DNA of 64,000 bases from Sapria himalayana (taxonomy: Eukaryota > Streptophyta > Magnoliopsida > Malpighiales > Rafflesiaceae), in contig JAREIK010001722.1 of the NCBI GenBank assembly GCA_029783825.1, positions 1-64,000 on the forward strand, in the 5' to 3' direction. The first letter of the stretch is position 1. Every line of letters begins with the position of its first letter. The notes below the pieces were generated by a model. It searched no databases. It worked only from the letters and a program-made list of their open reading frames with translations, and was not told the origin of the DNA. Below, one piece after another: positions 38,218 to 47,864 of this stretch. The position numbers and the translations under genes are program-made.

Positions 38218-38613
38218 AATAGATAGACATATAGATAGATAGACAAATAGATAGACTTATAAATAGATAAATAGACAGATAGATAGAAAAATAGATAGAA
38301 AGATGGAAAAAACATATAGATATATAGAGAGAAAGATAGACAAATAGATAGATAGATAGATAGATATAAAAATATATAGATAGACAGACATACGACAGAT
38401 AGATAGATAGATAGTCATATAGATAGAAAGATAGAAAAATAGATTGACAGATAGATAGATAGGCAAATAGACATGCAAAATTATAGATAGATATATAGAC
38501 AAATAGATAGACATATAGATACAAAGATAGATAGATAGATAGATAGATCAATAGATAGATAGATAGACAGACAGACAGATAGATAGATAAATAGATAGAT
38601 AGACAGATAGATA
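38113..38613 (+). repeat. GATA/GACA satellite array 2 (501 bp) between two CACTA termini
   Basis: Tandem GATA with GACA, GAAA and AAAT variants, and a compound (AAAT)n(AT)n(AC)n stretch at about 38151-38217. The last base of CACTA-3 (38112) and the first base of CACTA-4 (38614) flank it with no other DNA. Same strand orientation as arrays 1 and 3. Confidence 0.97.
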
Positions 38614-39808
38614 CACTACGAAAAAAATCCCAAATAGCTAGGGAAAATTCCAGAGCTAAATATTTTATTTTCATCGCTAAAGTGAATATAACGATAGATT
38701 AATGATGGATTAATGAGGAAACATTTCCCAAGGTAAAGTGATTGTTACAAAAATTAATAAGGAAATATATTTTCTAGCAAAATTAGCGAGGAAATATTAC
38801 CTAGCAAAACTAGAGAGGGAAAAATCCCTAGCTATATTAGCAAGAGAAAATTCCCTAGCTATATTAGCGAGGGAAAATTCCTAGCTATTTTCTTTCTAAA
38901 ATTATTTTAACATTTTTAATTATTTACATAAAATTTAAATACATATTTTTAAATTTTTATATTAAATTTTAAAAAAACATACTATATAAATAATTATTTA
39001 TAATTAACAAAAAATAAAATTAGTTAATAAAATATTCTGATACAATATGTTACATAGTTAACACAGAAACATAACAAAACTTGATTACATATGATTTTTC
39101 ATCAATGTATCTAATGACAGTGCACAAAGTATAATCTGTCTGTGAAATTGATGTTGCTTTCTCTTCCTCAGCTCCTCAAAATTTGTATACTACTCTAGTA
39201 CTCGAGCATGTCCTTCCATGGCCATATGTAATGCAGTTCCAGTCTACATTTTCTCTCATCCTCCAAATCCTTCCTTGTATCTGCCAATGCCCTTTTTGTA
39301 TCTAGCTGCTCTTCCAACATCATTTTTTTAACCTTACGATCAGTTGCATGTATGTATACATGTGCATGTATGTATGTGCCCGTGTGTGTGTAAACACAAA
39401 CACATGTAATTTCATGCAGCTACACATACCATCAAAGACAACAGAAGGAAATAATCTAGGTCTTAAAAAACACATATATAGGTCTCTCAGGCATGGTCAG
39501 CATCTTCTAGTTCTTTGTCCTCTAGTACTCAACGCAGATAGATAACATTGTTACACATGCACTTTGAGCATAACATATTAAATTTACAAACCAATAAAGA
39601 ATACAACACAATGTTGCTGATAAACATAAAGACTAGCACATACAATACCAACTGCCATTGGCTAAAAATTTCACACAAAGAGATACTCATGAGCTTATTT
39701 TTAAATTACCCAATCAAGATTTCTCCAAGATTTCTAGTGAACTATCGATCAAAATATCCTTTTCGGTTTCCCATCTTCACCCATTAGTCCATGGTTAATT
39801 ATCAGAAA
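38614..39808 (-). mobile_element. CACTA-4: 3' end of a further CACTA element
   Basis: Begins with an intact terminus CACTACGAAAAAAATCCC at 38614 followed by TAGCTAGGGA-type subterminal repeats to about 38890 (AAATCCCTAGCTATATTAGC and variants), then the AT-rich block GCTATTTTCTTTC shared with CACTA-3 and CACTA-5. The coiled-coil remnant at 39110-39345 suggests this is a 3' end of a minus-strand element. Its remaining genes and its 5' end were not found; to the right lie a Pack-MULE, a captured gene fragment and other repeats, so the right limit given is only where recognisable element DNA is interrupted. Confidence 0.7.
39110..39345 (-). pseudogene. TNP1-like C-terminal coiled coil, CACTA-4
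   Basis: On the minus strand a heptad-like stretch reads KKMMLEEQLDTKRALADTRK and then DLEDERKCRLELH, followed by frame breaks. A Lys/Glu/Leu/Met-rich coiled coil close to the 3' terminal repeats is the usual C-terminus of plant CACTA accessory transposases, and the spacing to the terminus (about 500 bp) resembles that in CACTA-5. Too short for a firm family call. Confidence 0.5.
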
Positions 39809-41807
39809 ATTAGAAAGGAGTTTTTTACAGAAATAATATGTTTTAAATAAAAAATCCAAAATATGATGCTTGTTAAAAAATATTACCAAACTAGTGCATC
39901 TGGAAACAGATTGGCAATGGTCATCATTGTGAATGGCGGTCATTGGCACATGATTGAATTTTAAAAATCAAGACCTTCATCAATGTCTGCCTTGCTTGAT
40001 GATGCCAAATTTGGGCTTGAATTTGGGTTTGACATGAGATAAAGTTTGGATTCATTTTTGCTTTCAATATTGCATCTTGGCCATACAGATTCCCAAGTGA
40101 GCGGCCAAGTTAAGTTGGTGGTTTGATCAAGAGATGATGTAGAAATGGAAGATGAACAAGATGAATTTAACTTGATGGTTTTCTCTAGATTGAAATGGAG
40201 AAGCCACTTGTGGCAAGCATCCCTTGATTTGTTGAAGTTGACAGGATCACTCAAAATCATGATTATAGAAAAAAAACAAATCATTGAATAGGAAGAAGAG
40301 GATATAGATATATTTGAGTAGACAAGATGTTATTTTATATTTAATAAAAATAAAAGACACCTTATCATCACCCCTCTTTTCTTCTTTATACCACTAGAGC
40401 CATGACACTAAACTCGAGCAAGAAGAACCTGCAGATATGAACTCATGGTTTCAAACTTGAGTTTCTTTATCGGGGTTAATGGAGCAATTGGAGTTACATG
40501 TTGCACTTTTTGTAAGTAATCCAGATTCAATCTTTTCCCAGCCAGAGCCACTCTCACAAGTAGATGTTTTGCTTCTACACCCTTTTTTCTTCTTTTTTAA
40601 AACTTAGTCAAATGCATGACTAGTGAGATATGAAGTGGTTATGCACACATATATATAGTAGTTTACATGAAGATACATATGAATAAGTGTGTGGGTGTAT
40701 GTGTTTGTGTGTGTCTTTGTGGGCGTGCATTTGAGTCATTGATGGGTATCATAACTAACTGATATATTGCACTAGAGGAATCTTAGTTAAAAAAGAAAAA
40801 AAAATAATCAATTTACCCATTGAGATTGATGCTAAGATTAAGGCTTCCAACTGGAACAATGACTGCATAAAGTTCACAAATAGTCTCCAGAGAAGGAAAG
40901 CCTACTTTACACTTGATGTAAGTTTGGAATGTGGCGATCCCCGTGAGCCATGCTCTTCTAGCCTCGCTACCTATCCCATAGATCAAACATTGCATTTATG
41001 CGATAATATACTCTGTAATGTTGTTACGTGCCTACCAACCATAATTTGGCCAGATATCAGAGACCCAATTAAGTTCACCCACATATAAAACAACTCCTCT
41101 AGTCGAATAAGCATCTACGATGCACTTAAGCTCTATAAATTTCTGGTCAATATCTACTTTTGAATGATTCCTTAAAGAGAACAAAGGAAATGTTACTAAT
41201 CTAACAATTTCCATTTTCTCCCTCACTCCTCTTACTAAGCTCTCTATGCTTGCCACACACTCTCTAGTAATCATGATGTTTCTTTTCTTCCTCTCCATCA
41301 CCTATAAAACTCTCATCACATCTTCTTTCTTTGTCAGTGCTTCTAATGGCAAGCTTAAGTCCTTCCCCAATGGGTTCAAATTGACAGAATGAAAGAAATG
41401 GAGGAGGAGAGTTGGCTACGGTGAGAGGTTTTATGGCTTCTTTTAGGTATGAGTTCCAAAAACTGGAGTGACATTTGTAGTGGTAGTCAGGGCAGTGAAT
41501 GTACTTTTAGAACAAATGTCCATGGATACGACTTGTTCAAACTTGTGTTTCACTAGATTGGATGCCACACACTCTCTCATTATTCCCAATGCATACATTT
41601 TAAATTTTTAAAATTTAATAGCCGGAATTCACAACGTCGGCCTTTGATTTTTAAAATTTAATAGCATGGCAATGACCATCGTTCACAACAATACAAATTG
41701 CCACGCTATTTCCAAACACATTAGTTTGGTAACATTTTTCAAACTAGCATTATATTTTGGAATTTTTATTTAAAATGTATTATTTATGTACAAAACTCAT
41801 TAGAAAG
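39809..41807. mobile_element. Pack-MULE (39818-41798) with perfect 9-bp target duplication
   Basis: Non-autonomous Mutator-like element of 1,981 bp. Inverted repeats of about 158 bp: left 39818-39975 begins GAGTTTTTTACAGAAATAAT; the inverse of the right end (41641-41798) begins GAGTTTTGTACATAAATAAT, and both run to a shared AAAATCAA. The 9-bp duplication ATTAGAAAG is identical at 39809-39817 and 41799-41807, which is diagnostic for Mutator-type insertion. The interior is a fragment of an SMXL gene in place of a transposase, the definition of a Pack-MULE. The terminus of the MULE at 47864 is of the same family, so that type of element could have mobilised it. Confidence 0.93.
39976..41570 (-). 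pseudogene. SMXL (SMAX1-like / Clp-ATPase-like) gene fragment inside Pack-MULE
   Basis: Minus-strand remnant of a plant SMXL protein (Double Clp-N / P-loop family, regulators of strigolactone-type or phloem signalling). Seen in order: LGKDLSLPLEALTKKEDVMR (about 41370), MITRECVASIESLVRGV, LVTFPLFSLRN and RGVVLYVGELNWVSDIW (41032-41301), then AWLTGIATFQTYIKCK and GFPSLETI (40813-40995), a serine-rich linker (CSSLVSWL near 40410), and SISTSSLDQ, WPLTWESVWP and SNPNSSP (39961-40284). The SFPLFSLRN and GVVLYVGDLKW-like motifs point to the SMXL3/4/5-like clade. Several stops and frameshifts; the Clp-N start and the D2 region are absent. It cannot make a full protein. Confidence 0.85.
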
Positions 41808-42190
41808 TGGCAAACAAAAGAAAAATATAAGTGTAAATGACAACAAGCTACGTGGTATTGAATTTTTGCATGCATGTAGGTTCATATAGGAATCCACCGA
41901 AGCAAGGAAACCTGAAAGAAACCAAAGAAAAAAAATGAGAAAAAAATGCAATGCACAGCAAAAGAACACAAGGTAGGTCACCTTTGTATTCCATTCTCCA
42001 CTTAATTTTTACAATGACTATCTTCCCAGCCAAGTTGTTAAGAAAAGGCTAATAAAGATAAAACTTTTGATATTTTACTTTGTGTGTGTGTGTGTAATAC
42101 TTTGATATTTTTAAATAAATTCTTTATAATTTGATTATTATATATTTCCTAATCAATACATCTCCATTATGAATTCTGATCATACAACAA
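41808..42190. other. Spacer right of the Pack-MULE
   Basis: No gene supported. It should be the continuation of the sequence left of 39809, separated by the Pack-MULE insertion. A short GT microsatellite lies at 42083-42095. Confidence 0.4.
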
Positions 42191-42420
42191 CATTAATATA
42201 CAAAAAAATAAAAAAAATAAAAAATAAAATAAAAATAAAAATAACATAAAAATAAAAAAAATAAAAAAAATAAAATAAAAATAAAAATAATAAAAATAAA
42301 AATAAAATAAAAATAAAATAAAATAAAATAAAATAAATAAAAATAAAAAATAAAAAATAAAAAATAAAAAATAAAAAATAAAAAATAAAAAATAAAAAAT
42401 AAAAAAAATAATAAAAAACA
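42190..42420. repeat. (AAAAAT)n / (AAAAT)n low-complexity tract
   Basis: About 230 bp of A-runs separated by single T, with unit lengths of 5, 6 and 7 bp. The last half is nearly perfect AAAAAAT repeats (42343-42405). The minus-strand open frame of Phe, Ile, Tyr and Leu here is a by-product. Confidence 0.97.
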
Positions 42421-42779
42421 ATATTAAAAAATGAATGTTCATCTGATATTTTAACTTAATAAAGATAAAATTTACCCCAATTTCAAGCATCATACACAAT
42501 ATATACCCTAAGGTATATATCATGAAGTATGAGATATATTATGAGGTAATGCACTGGTATGATAATAAGTACTCTCGTCTAGGAATAACAAATTTTATTA
42601 TTTTTACTCCTTTGTGAATTATCAGACATAACAATATACATTTATGACTTTTACGGATAAAACTATCAAGATATTAAACTCACAAATCTCGAACTTATGC
42701 AAGAGACATGTGTACTAGGCGGTAACTCTATGCCTTTTTTTTATTACTTTTGTTATACAATAATCACTCCTGATTTTTA

Positions 42780-42981
42780 AAAGAATGCTCATTTTTTTAT
42801 TATTTTTCTTGCATATATATATATCTGTGTGTGTCTGTGTTATTTATTTATTTATTTATTTATTTATTTTTTTATTTATTTATTATGATTATTGCATTTT
42901 TGTTTTTTATTTATTTGAACACTTAAATTGTAGGATGCCCCAAACCATACCATATATATAGTATTGTGTATACTTGTATGC

Positions 42982-43019
<38 letters not shown>

Positions 43020-43300
43020 CATGATTAGTAAGTATTTACTTTAGTTTTTTTTATTTGCTTGGGAGCATTTGACTTGTGGGGTACCACAAGGCACAAACTT
43101 ATAAAAGAATACTCATTTGTTTTATTATTTTTCTCACATGTATACACTTCCATACACACACACACATGCCTAAGATTGTATAATAAAAAATTGATTTTAT
43201 GATTTAAATAATTTTTTTCTATTTTTTTCTGGGCTTCTTTCTCCTCCCCCTCCTCTCTCTTTCTCTCTTTCTCTCCTATCGTTCATAGCAACCCTAAACC
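42780..43300. repeat. Short direct duplication and simple repeats
   Basis: Two related blocks, AGAATGCTCATTTTTTTATTATTTTTCTTGCA (42782) and AGAATACTCATTTGTTTTATTATTTTTCTCACA (43106), about 325 bp apart, each followed by T-rich or AT/AC repeats, including TTTA (42842-42890), AT (42996-43019) and a CT-rich run (43228-43274). No coding content. Confidence 0.6.
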
Positions 43301-43424
43301 AAAACAGCAATGTTCATATGAAACTTCAAAAAAGCTAAGTTATTTTAGATCATACAAGAAATTGATAGCGATGTTCATAACACCCATCATGTTAGAATGT
43401 CATTTAGAAAATATGATGCCATAC

Positions 43425-44815
43425 CTTAAACATTCGGACAATAAATCTGTCACTTCCTCGGTGCTGCTGGAGAATCCACATGAGATCAAGGCAGAGCATG
43501 ATCCCTCTAGGCCTCTCCTCCAGCAAGGCTTCAATTCTATCTTCACAACGATAGTCCAACAGTACAGATATTGATCCCTTCCTTAGAGAATCTTGCTATC
43601 CACCAATTGAAATAACTAATCTAGACATCACTACCTTACTATATCAAGGAAATTCAAGTAGCCGCACGAAACAAGAATAACACGTGGCAGGCACTTGCAA
43701 TTAAAGCATGCCCATTGTCAAAAAAGAAAAAAAAAGAAAAAAACAAGCAGGAGATCATGAGGATGGTGATACACACACTACATAGTATAACTACATTGCA
43801 GGGAACAATCTGCTCTAGTTTATCCCTAAAAGATATGCACTTTACTAAGGTCTTCTTACTATGCAGAATCCTTTTTTGAGTTATTGCAGAAATAATCCCT
43901 CAATCTTCTCCATAGCTTGCTTAGAATACCCATCACCACATTGTAACCATGTTTTCATCAAAGAACCTCACTACCTCGGTGTCTTCTTCATTTTTAGTTG
44001 CTAGATGTGATTTTGAAGGAGAAGATGATACATCATAGAGAATGTAAGCTCACACCTTGATTTTTCAATGGCTGCCTCACGAACCCATGAACCAACATAT
44101 CCTATGTTATCGACAGAATAGTCATTCAGAGCTTCAAATAAACAAGTCATTACTTTTTCCATTATCAGATAATAGATGAGTAAGCGAGAACTAGAAGCCA
44201 ATCTTTAATGGGAAAATGTTTGAGATAGAGATATTATCCATCTGATAGCATTCACCCTTGCTTCGACATCTCTGATCTCAGTATAACCCTACCACTCAAT
44301 TTCACAGAGCTTGAAGACAACCTCTCTCGATATATGAGCCAATAACATATAAGGAAGAACTCCTAGGGCTAAAGCTGAGCCCCTTCTAATAGCAATGTTT
44401 TGATCAGAAAGCTACTGTATGTACTATGAGGTCGCACCAGCTGCATCACCATTATCTACAAGAACTAGCAATGCTCGAACAAAGGGTTTCAAGGCACCAA
44501 TAGCTGTGTTTTGTGAAGTTTAAAGGGGAAGAAGATAAATGGAGCTTTGATGATATAATGGGTCATGTTGGAAAGAAATTAACTTGCAAGGTGTAACACC
44601 ACTTGTATCTGAGGGTTGGGATGGCTCAAGATATCATCGTTTATATCAAACAGACTTTGTGTTATCCTCTTGGATAATGATAAATGACACAATGCAATAC
44701 ATTCTATCAATCAGGTGACAGCGGAGCACATAATCTCTCCCCTTTTACCCCAATAAAGATGAGCATTCTCAATTGCACCAACTATGCCACCTAAATCTTT
44801 TTGCTTTTTTGCAAA
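43425..44815 (-). pseudogene. TFCD: Tubulin-folding cofactor D (TBCD) gene fragment
   Basis: Minus-strand fragment of the HEAT/armadillo-type beta-tubulin folding cofactor D (TITAN1 in Arabidopsis). In order: GGIVGAIENAHLYWGKRGEI (about 44790), LIECIALCHL, SHPNPQIQV, then [49 protein letters not shown] (about 44230), [15 protein letters not shown] with [14 protein letters not shown] (44060-44160), KLEQIVPCN (about 43815), RLVISIGG and DLMWILQQHRGSDRFIV, ending at an AAG/GTATGG splice donor at 43425. In-frame stops are present. Retained intron-like gaps and a donor show capture from genomic DNA and not from mRNA. The rest of the gene is absent. Confidence 0.85.
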
Positions 44816-44869
44816 AGAGAGCTTTTTTACAAATGGCCTTGCTAATTATTTTATTCCGATCAAAACTAA

Positions 44870-45400
44870 TTATAATTATAAATACTTTTATATATAATGA
44901 CATATGATTATATAATTATACAAGTGTTTTGATATAATATTTGTGTTTAAAATATTTTTATAAATGTTACTTAAATATTATTATATATATCTAACACTTT
45001 TATAATTATTATATGGTATATATATCACATTTATATAAACATTATAAAAATTATATATTTATATAAAATTAATATGTTATATAAATGTTTACAAAAATGT
45101 ATAAACATTTTATATGTTATATAATTGCTATATAAAAAATTATAATTGGATAGTTTTATGTAAATTTTGTATAGATATTTATAAATATTAATACATATGT
45201 ATAAATATTTATACATAACATTATATGTTTATATAAACATATCAATGTTTATATATAATGTAATATGTTTATATATATTAAAGTATAGACTTATATATAT
45301 ATATATATGCCATATGATTATATAAACGTATACAAGTTTATATATAATGTTATCTTTTTATAATATTCTTCCTATGATTATATAAATTACATGTTAAAAC
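44870..45400. repeat. AT-rich dispersed repeat, copy 3 of 3
   Basis: Same ordered blocks and orientation as 5840-6445 (TTACTTAAATATTATTATAT, CACATTTATATAAACATTAT, TACATATGTATAAATATTTA, TATATTAAAGTATAGA, CCATATGATTATATAAA). It is the closest match of the two to copy 1. It sits between the TBCD fragment and the MULE. Confidence 0.75.
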
Positions 45401-45764
45401 TACTAATAGTAATTGCTAATTAATAAATTATGTACCTGCTCTGTATCTACTAAGTGTGATCAGTGTTTATCTTGCAATACCAAGATAGATGTATCCGATA
45501 GATGCACATCATGAAACCCCCTAGCCATATCTATAAGATATAATAAATCTAGAATAATTGTCAAACATGGTGGTCAATATTAATCACAATGATATTTTAT
45601 AATACACACATAGAATAAGAATGTTTCATTCAATAGAATAAGTCTGATACAAGACAACAACAAAATATTCAGGGCTTGATTTACAAGAAATTAATATTAG
45701 TACATAAGTCTTATACCTAATAAAAACAAAAAATTGAGGCCTCATTTACAAATAAACAACTAAA

Positions 45765-47330
45765 CTTGATTTATATTCTTACAAGACCACTGATTGTGAT
45801 CCTCTTGTTTGCACAACCTACATTTTATCTTAGTTTTCTCCTCCCTAATGTATATTTCATTATGCAAATGAATTGATTTAGGATAGCCATTGACTTTGTG
45901 ATTTCATTGACCTAGGAGCTATAATCATTAGGCCATCATAAAAAGGTCATTCATCTTCTTTGAATATGGGATAAAACAAGATTTCCCAAGTGTCATAGTA
46001 GGACTATGCAGTGTAGTAGTCTTGAACAAATAACTAAAAATCAACACATCGATGCTGACATGTTTCTATGTTATGGCTACATGGAAATCCATATATCAGT
46101 GTCTTACCACATGTGTATTTCTTGTCATTTATGTTGAGGTCTCTAGGACCTTACATGAAAATATGCCCTATATGAAATCTTTCTAAAAAAGTCCCTAGCT
46201 TGAATCCGAGTATCAACATATGGTGTGAACTGCTCATCTGATGCCAATCTATTAGCACATTGTTCCCTTATTGCAACAAAATAACTGTTAAGGCAAGAAA
46301 ATATTAACTGAACTAATATAGTGATTGGTAAGCTATGAGCCCCTTTATGTTCACTATTAAATACCTTTGACATATTGGTTGTCATTATTCCATATTTTCG
46401 ACCTTCATCATGTGAAAGTACCCATAATGGAAGAGGGATCACCTCTAACCATTGTCATGCTTCAGAATTAATTCTCCCAATTATAGCCATATTCCTATTC
46501 ATCTTCCGTGTTGTTGTTGCAACATCTACTTTGCAGACCAAATTTTTTAAGAGGTTATCTTTGAAGCTGGTCATAAAATTGCTTGCAAGATGATGCATAT
46601 AGATTTTGTGATAGCCATATGGTGCATCCAAATGAAGATGATGATCACTCATAGCTGCTATAATACCTAGATGTCTATCAGATATAACACAAATCCATGT
46701 CCGTTAAGTTACTCTATTTCTAATACATGCCATGAAAATTCCCCAACTATCAATATTCTTGCCTTCTATAATAGCAAATGTCAATGGGAATAACTAATTA
46801 TTTATGTCACATCTCATTGCAATCAACAATGTCCCTTTATACTTCTCCTGCAAATGTGTACCATTAATACTTAGTAGAGGATGATAATTTGTTAACCCTT
46901 CAATAGATGGCTTGAATGACCAGAACATGCACTGATATGTCTCATTGTTTGACACACTATGAAAGATGGTTTTCTAAATAACAACACATCCAGGATTGGC
47001 TTATTCTATGGCCAAGAACAAATGTGGAAGATTTATATATGATTAAATAAAATCACCAAATAAGTGTCTAAATGCCTTATGCTTCCCATCTAATGCTTTT
47101 TTATATGAAATTTTATATCCTCATTTCTCCATCATGATTGCTTGAATAGTAACAGGGGACAATATAAATTGTGCCATAATTATAGATTCTATATGAGTAG
47201 CAACCAACTTTGACTCTAGTTGATGATGGTCTCGGTTTAAACAGAGATTTACACATCTATGCGCCCCTTTATATTTGTTGATCACAAATAAATTAATATC
47301 TTTTACAACCATGGCTTGCAACTTTTATTG
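45765..47330 (-). pseudogene. MuDR/MULE transposase, degenerate, first catalytic Asp changed
   Basis: Transposase with N-terminal MuDR-type DNA-binding region (KYKGAHRCVNLCLNRDHHQLES, shown here in parts: GAHRCVNLCLNRDHHQ, 47121-47321), then the MULE core with PLLSINGTHLQEKYKGTLLI near 46850, VISDRHLGI near 46690, HHLASNF and IGRINSEA (46455-46652), and SHDEGRKYGIMTTN with FNSEHKGAHSLPI (46143-46442). A SWIM-type finger (TCGK...FPCSH, about 46090) and a CCHC knuckle CRLCKQEDHNQWSC (about 45800) follow. The usual SIDGTHL is SINGTHL: Asp to Asn by G-to-A at codon 46863-46865. The first SWIM Cys is Tyr, also G-to-A. Several stops. Non-functional. Confidence 0.9.
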
Positions 47331-47479
47331 ATATTGATATACTCTGGCCTTCTTACATCTTAAAACTAGTAATTTTTTTGAGGAGGCAACTACAACAAAC
47401 TCATGGTGTACTCATATTGAGTAAATCTTTGTAGTCTTTTACAATTCAGATTTAGAATTAAAAACTTTCCCAACTTCAA

Positions 47480-47864
47480 ATTCACTACTCACATATGAAA
47501 ATTTTTAAAATTCAATATTTGGCATTGAGAACGATGACCATTGGTTTAATTAAATAGTCATCATTCCTAACGCTAGCATTTAAGAATTTTTAAAATTCAA
47601 ATGCTGGCATTGTGAATGACAACCATTGGTTTAATTAAATAGCTGTCATTCCCAATGGAGGCATTAAAAAATTATAAAATTCATTAGCCGCCATTCACAA
47701 TGTTGACCTCTGATTTTTAAAATTTAATAGCATGGCAATGGCCATCATTATGAATGATAGCCATTGCCACGATGTTTCCAGACACACTAAATTGGTAATA
47801 TTTTTAAAACCAGCATTATATATTATATTTTTTATTTAAAATGCATTATTTCTATACAAAACTC
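47480..47864. repeat. MULE terminal repeat region with internal tandem units
   Basis: The outer ~160 bp match the Pack-MULE termini. Inside it, a unit of about 95-100 bp occurs twice (AAAATTCAATATTTGGCATT at about 47510 and AAAATTCAAATGCTGGCATT at about 47594), each holding ACCATTGGTTTAATTAAATA. The unit GCATGGCAATGGCCATCATT also pairs with its own inverse. Expansion by internal tandem units is common in MULE ends. Confidence 0.8.

Larger units (their letters stand above)
45420..47864 (-). mobile_element. MuDR-type Mutator-like element (MULE), degenerate
   Basis: Minus-strand transposase (45765-47330) with a long terminal repeat region to its right (47480-47864). The right end, read inward from 47864, is GAGTTTTGTATAGAAATAAT, the same family as the Pack-MULE ends. 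The matching left end was not found, so the left limit is a guess. The adjacent base run CATAAATTA (47865-47873) would be the predicted 9-bp target site. The uninterrupted copy of the flank at 35790 supports precise insertion at this point. Confidence 0.75.

Noticed and set aside
38052..38674. Minus-strand frame of 189 residues across array 2
   Set aside because: It runs from CACTA terminus into GATA repeat and back; composition is dictated by the repeat.
42167..42523. 118-residue Phe/Ile/Tyr/Leu-rich frame
   Set aside because: Encoded by an A-run/T low-complexity tract; not a transmembrane protein.
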